DNA of 64,000 nt from Cordia subcordata. Taxonomy: Eukaryota; Streptophyta; Magnoliopsida; Boraginales; Cordiaceae. Numbering within the stretch: position 1 is the first letter of the stretch; each line of letters starts with the position of its first letter. This document shows, piece by piece, positions 59,819-64,000 of the stretch. The notes under the pieces were generated by a model that saw only the letters and a list, made by a program, of their open reading frames with translations, was not told the origin of the DNA and made no database searches. Where the stretch lies: assembly GCA_028554755.1 (NCBI GenBank), contig JAPTOF010000002.1, positions 8,667,001 to 8,731,000 of the forward strand. The letters run 5' to 3'. Made by a program: the position numbers and the translations under genes.

Positions 59819-61900
59819 GCTCAAATACTTTGCGTTACGTCGGATTCAACTTTAACCAAATCCCATCATAACATGTCATTGATTTGCTATCCTTTCTCAT
59901 ATTCTTCAATATGTTTGACGACATAAAAAATCTATGAATTTCAGATCCTCAATTAAATCGTTCCCTTGTGGAAGCTTAGGTCGTTTTTGAGAGAAGTTGC
60001 TTGGCCCAATGGTGAATTTTCCCATTTTTAGTTTAGCTTTATTACCACCAACCAAAGGCTAATCTCAACATATATTAAATCCAATTGTTGGACGAGGTTT
60101 ATAACTAGAACTACAACTAGTCGTTTGACTCGGGTTAGTCTATAAATTATATATTTTTATTTACATCTGTAAACTCTTAAAACATTTAATTAGCAATATA
60201 AAAAGATAGACTAAATTATAAGAAGTGTGAGTGACTGACTCAGGTGTTGTGCTCTGCTCATCTATGAAGAAATACAAAAGACTTTTATTATAGATACAAA
60301 TAAAAGAAAAGTATAACTTGGCATCAAATAAGCAAATCAGGCCATGCCGAAATGTCAAAAGGAATTATGGAGAAAACGAACAATATCAAAACTTTTTGTT
60401 TTAGTATACAGACACAGAGATAGGTAAAATATGTAAACTTGTACTAAACGAAGTTACTACGCACTTTCACCTCCCTCAACAAATGGATGAAAGTCAAAAC
60501 CTAATCAGCCAATTGCAGGACTTTAATGGTCGAAGATGGGTTATTCTCTTTTTCAAATTTAATGTTGAAAAGGACATGACATGACCAAGAAATAAAGGCA
60601 GAATCTAGGCTTTGGAAGGCATGTGTGGATAAAAGTCTTACCCTTATCTAGTGAAATTGTGAAAGTTTCTTGGAAGCTGCTATGGCATGCATTATTTTTG
60701 TGTATAGTAATATCCATAACATTATTAGGATATGGTAGGTGGATCTCTGATTCTCCCTTTCTCTTTCAAAGTTGGATAGGAGACTTCGAAGATCTCATCC
60801 TCATGGATCTTGCCTCTGCATTGTCCTACACAAGCTAAACCACACCAATCTCTCCATTTTGCTTTGGATTTGACTCATTTTACCTTCTAAAATATTACAA
60901 GAAAGATTCAATCATGTCAACAATTATAATGTTGAACCTGTACTTTATCTAATTATTCATTTTCAACAATAACTAGCAGTATGATGTACTACGTACTTAT
61001 ATCATTTTTCACGTCTTTTGGTGGCAGGTGTATGTAGAACTTGCTACATATCACTATATAAACTAGCAATTAAGAAATAATATTTGTGCAATATGTTTCA
61101 AGTAATATGTATTATTAGTGATAAGCAAGGGCTAATATATTTTTGAGGTTGTGATATTTGTGAGCCTAGTAGTCTTTACTAGTGCAATAAAATCTTTTTA
61201 AATATCACAAAAGTACCTTGATATTTTTTATTTGAAAATGTTCAAAGTAATTTTAAAACTAAAAATTAGTGGCGTAAATAAAATATCTTATAGATCACCG
61301 TCCCTACATATATGATTCACAAACTTTTAGAATGTTTTGTCGGTTTGGAAGTACGGAAAGTCCGTTGGCTTTGTACGGGTTTCACTTCATCTTATTTCCA
61401 CAAATGTGATTGACAAAAACATTTACGTATATACACACACATACACATATAGATAGACACTCGACAACGCGGATCGAGTCCGTGGTGGCAGATTCACCGA
61501 AATATCATGCGTTACGATTTCCACGCCCGCTGGTCCTCTCCCTCGGGCCGCCACTCACGATATCCTCGATTTACCTCCCGCTCTATGCCCCTGCCAGAGA
61601 AAGTGCTCCTTTGGTTAACCCTTTTAATAGATGTATGTATGAACACTATTTAATTCTGAATTAATTTACTGTTTATTCATGCTACAGATGGAAAAGGCAT
61701 AACGTTTCCTCATTATAACTCACGTCCTTCTGTAAAATGTTAAGAAATTAAAACGAGTACTGGGTTTTGACTTCTTCTCTTATTTCTTCCCATTTTTTTT
61801 TATCCCCTGCACATGAGTAACCCGGACTACTCGGCTTAAATTAATAAGGTTAAAAGTGTTAACTCGTTAATAAAAAAATTGACTTCAAGCCTTCCCCTTT
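59819..61900. other. AT-rich spacer with a GC-rich island
   Basis: Mostly gene-free AT-rich DNA. A block at about 61465-61620 is distinctly more GC-rich than its surroundings and has no identified origin. A short CA/TA patch lies at 61430-61452. Confidence 0.4.
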
Positions 61901-61919
61901 CCTAACTTATTAAATGTTA

Positions 61920-63180
61920 TTTTAAGGGAGAGTTCCACAATTAATCACTATGATTTATAAAAAGTTTTAGCGTAGTCTTTATTATTCCAAAAATGATTCA
62001 TTTGGTCCTAAATATTTGTAGAAGAGTCAATATAATCTTTATTGCTAAAAAATAACCCATTTACTCCTTACTGTCTGCAAAATTTGTCAATTTTTTACCC
62101 CCATTACTTGGTTATGCGACCATCAAATAACTATTTTTAGACCTAAAATGGGAATTATTAGAGGGTAAAAGTCATTTATCCCATGAGTTTTACACTAAAA
62201 TCCAAACTCTCCTATAAGCTTTAAGTTTTATCTATTTTCCCTAATGACACAAGTTTTGCCAAGTTTTACTAAACAATATCTTATGCTGAAAGGCAATATT
62301 ATCGTTTTATCTTTTGAGCTATTATTGAGCTATTTAATTTTTGTTTATTATCTTTTTATTGCTTTTATTTTTTATTTTATGTTTTGAAAATACAAACTCA
62401 TTGTAGAAAAGGTATACATTACACTAGAAAAAAGATCAGATTCAATTTGATATGTATATATATGTATATAAAGAGAGAGAGTTTAAATTATCTATGTCAT
62501 TTTGTGCATAATATAAATTTTTTACAATTATTATTACTGCTACTATCACCACCACTACTACTATTACTATTATATTTATTATGTTTGAAAAGTTAACTAA
62601 TTGTAAAACAAATTACACAAGAAGTTAGAAATAAATTTGATTCAATTTGAATGTACATATTAGAAGAAATATATTTTAAGAAGAATTTGATTGTTTTTTC
62701 TCTAATATCTTGTGTATTTTGAAATGTTGTTTAATAAGAATCTTCAATATTTTTCTTTATATTATGAACTTAATTATTTTTTGTGATTTTTTATTCATAG
62801 TAGATTCATTTATTGAACAATTTTAATAAATTTTTTTTACTATTATTATTTTTTATATTAAAAAAATAAAAATACTTTTAAGGCTTTGTTTGGTAAAATT
62901 TGAACTTCATGGGAGAGTTTGGGATTTAGAGTAGAAATCATGGGAAAATATGGGTAAAATTAAAAGGTCATAGAGAAATGGAATTTCTCTAATTATTAGG
63001 TCATTTTTTGCAAATATTGGGGCCAAATTGGTTATTTTTGGAAGAATATGGATCGAAGTGACATTTTTTTAATACATTAGGGACCAAAGTGTCACTTTTG
63101 AAACAATATGGACTAAATTAATATTTTCTGTAAATAATAAGGACTAGCCCTTATTTTAACACTATAAGCAGACCAATTCT
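61920..63180. mobile_element. Possible large, worn TIR element
   Basis: The left part (CATTTGGTCCTAAATATTTG near 62001) and the right part read in reverse (CTTTGGTCCCTAATGTATT, near 63080) share the style of plant TIR elements: alternating TTTGGTCC and TTATT(A/T)CC words in opposite orientation. The precise ends and target duplication could not be fixed. An imperfect triplet run near 62529-62580 lies inside. Confidence 0.3.
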
Positions 63181-63213
63181 TAAGGCAAAACAACACTTTA
63201 GGAATTAGACTAA

Positions 63214-63906
63214 GGGTCTGTTTAGTAAATTTAGCTGTTAGGATAGCTAATATTTGTTTTTATAGCTGATAGCTGTTATATTTTAATTGTTAGCTGATAG
63301 CTATGTAACTAGCTAATTGAATAGCTAATAAATATAAAATAACGTCAAAGGACATTGATATCATGTTATTATTATTATTGTTGTTATGATAATTATAATT
63401 ATTAAAACTATTATAGGCACAAGATAATATATTTCATAATTAGATATTTATTTTTATAATCATATTTTAATATTAAAATATATCTAATTTTTAATATTAA
63501 AATATTTATATCAATATTATAAAAATTAATTTTAATAGATTCAAAATTATTTTGTCAAAAGCAAAGTACTAATAAAACTTATACTTTTAGTAATGTTGAT
63601 AGAATTTGAAATTCATTTTTATATTTTTTCTTATTTATATTTGTGAAAGAAAAGGTAAAAATATAAAGAGAGATTGGAGAAAGAATAGAAAAACCAAAAA
63701 AATGAAAAAAAGAGTAGAATTGTCAAACAAAACATGAAAGCTTTATCTGAAAGGCTAAAATTTTTAGCTTTTGAGAAACGCTAATTGAAACGTTAAAAGT
63801 TACTTGAAACGCTAGTTTACCGAAAATCAATAATTTAAAAAAACAAAAGTGATTTGATTGGTCAAAACACTAGAAGTTATTTGAAAAGCTGCTGCCAAAC
63901 ACGCAC
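63214..63906. mobile_element. Tourist-like MITE
   Basis: A 693 bp element opens GGGTCTGTTTAG and, reversed, GTGCGTGTTTGG, flanked by TAA (63211-63213 and 63907-63909) within a longer shared ACTAAG. The left end carries repeated TAGCTGATAGCTGTTA-type words seen in many plant Tourist elements. It is non-coding. Confidence 0.7.
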
Positions 63907-63909
63907 TAA

Positions 63910-64000
63910 GAGTTCATTCGGATTGGTTTCTTTTTTAACATGCTTCTTTTAACAATATATTTTTAAAAAATATTTTTTTAAGAAATTAAAATTTTACCTT
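63910..64000. mobile_element. Left end of a further MITE, cut by the window edge
   Basis: GAGTTCATTCGGATTGG resembles the left end of the MITE at 7666 (GGGTTCGTTTGGATTG), and the following T-rich stretch agrees. It begins immediately after the TAA that ends the previous element. Confidence 0.45.

Noticed and set aside
60623..60838. A 71-codon frame in the last spacer
   Set aside because: There is no recognisable domain, no flanking exons, and composition like the surrounding spacer.

Overview
The window is nuclear DNA of a dicot-type flowering plant. It is AT-rich and intron-bearing, has GT..AG introns and long gene-poor stretches, and holds many microsatellites, miniature inverted-repeat elements (MITEs) and solo LTRs. 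All gene names rest on recognising encoded protein families by eye. No database search was possible, and the species cannot be fixed from the sequence.

Layout. (1) 1-8.5 kb: a tRNA-Leu(AAG) gene at 1.6 kb, then a six-exon minus-strand gene for the spindle-checkpoint kinase MPS1/TTK (2440-8384). One MITE lies in its first intron and another just upstream. (2) 8.5-26.9 kb: a repeat-rich desert. It has two related long LTRs tail to tail (9624-10960 and 11053-about 14035). The second is split by an unrelated solo LTR. Degenerate retroelement DNA, a 21-22 bp minisatellite with higher-order structure (17700-18500), several MITEs and a duplicated dispersed repeat (21.3-22.1 kb) follow. (3) 26.9-29.1 kb: a GRAS transcription factor that reads as an NSP2 orthologue. 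It has two introns and a near-perfect miR171h target site. (4) 29-42.7 kb: another desert with a solo LTR, a local segmental duplication, a broken F-box gene (35738-36924), a roughly 305 bp tandem array and an internally duplicated MITE. (5) 42.8-48.3 kb: a three-exon 2-oxoglutarate dioxygenase of flavonol-synthase type (+), convergent with an intronless G-type lectin receptor kinase (-); their stop codons are 200 bp apart. (6) 48.4-53.6 kb: repeats, including a TIR element with a strikingly C-rich core. (7) 53.7-58.4 kb: a four-exon aminoacylase-1/M20 peptidase gene. Its first intron holds a textbook Mutator-like inverted-repeat element with a perfect 9 bp target duplication. (8) 58.4-64 kb: more MITEs and AT-rich spacer.

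The genes look like independent neighbours rather than a pathway: cell-cycle kinase, symbiosis and strigolactone-type regulator, specialised-metabolism oxygenase, surface receptor kinase and N-acyl amino acid hydrolase. No biosynthetic cluster or unknown multi-gene system is visible. The most notable signals are the intron-containing NSP2 with its microRNA site, the Mutator-like element with palindromic repeat arms and an unrelated core, the inverted LTR pair, the higher-order minisatellite and the C-rich TIR element.
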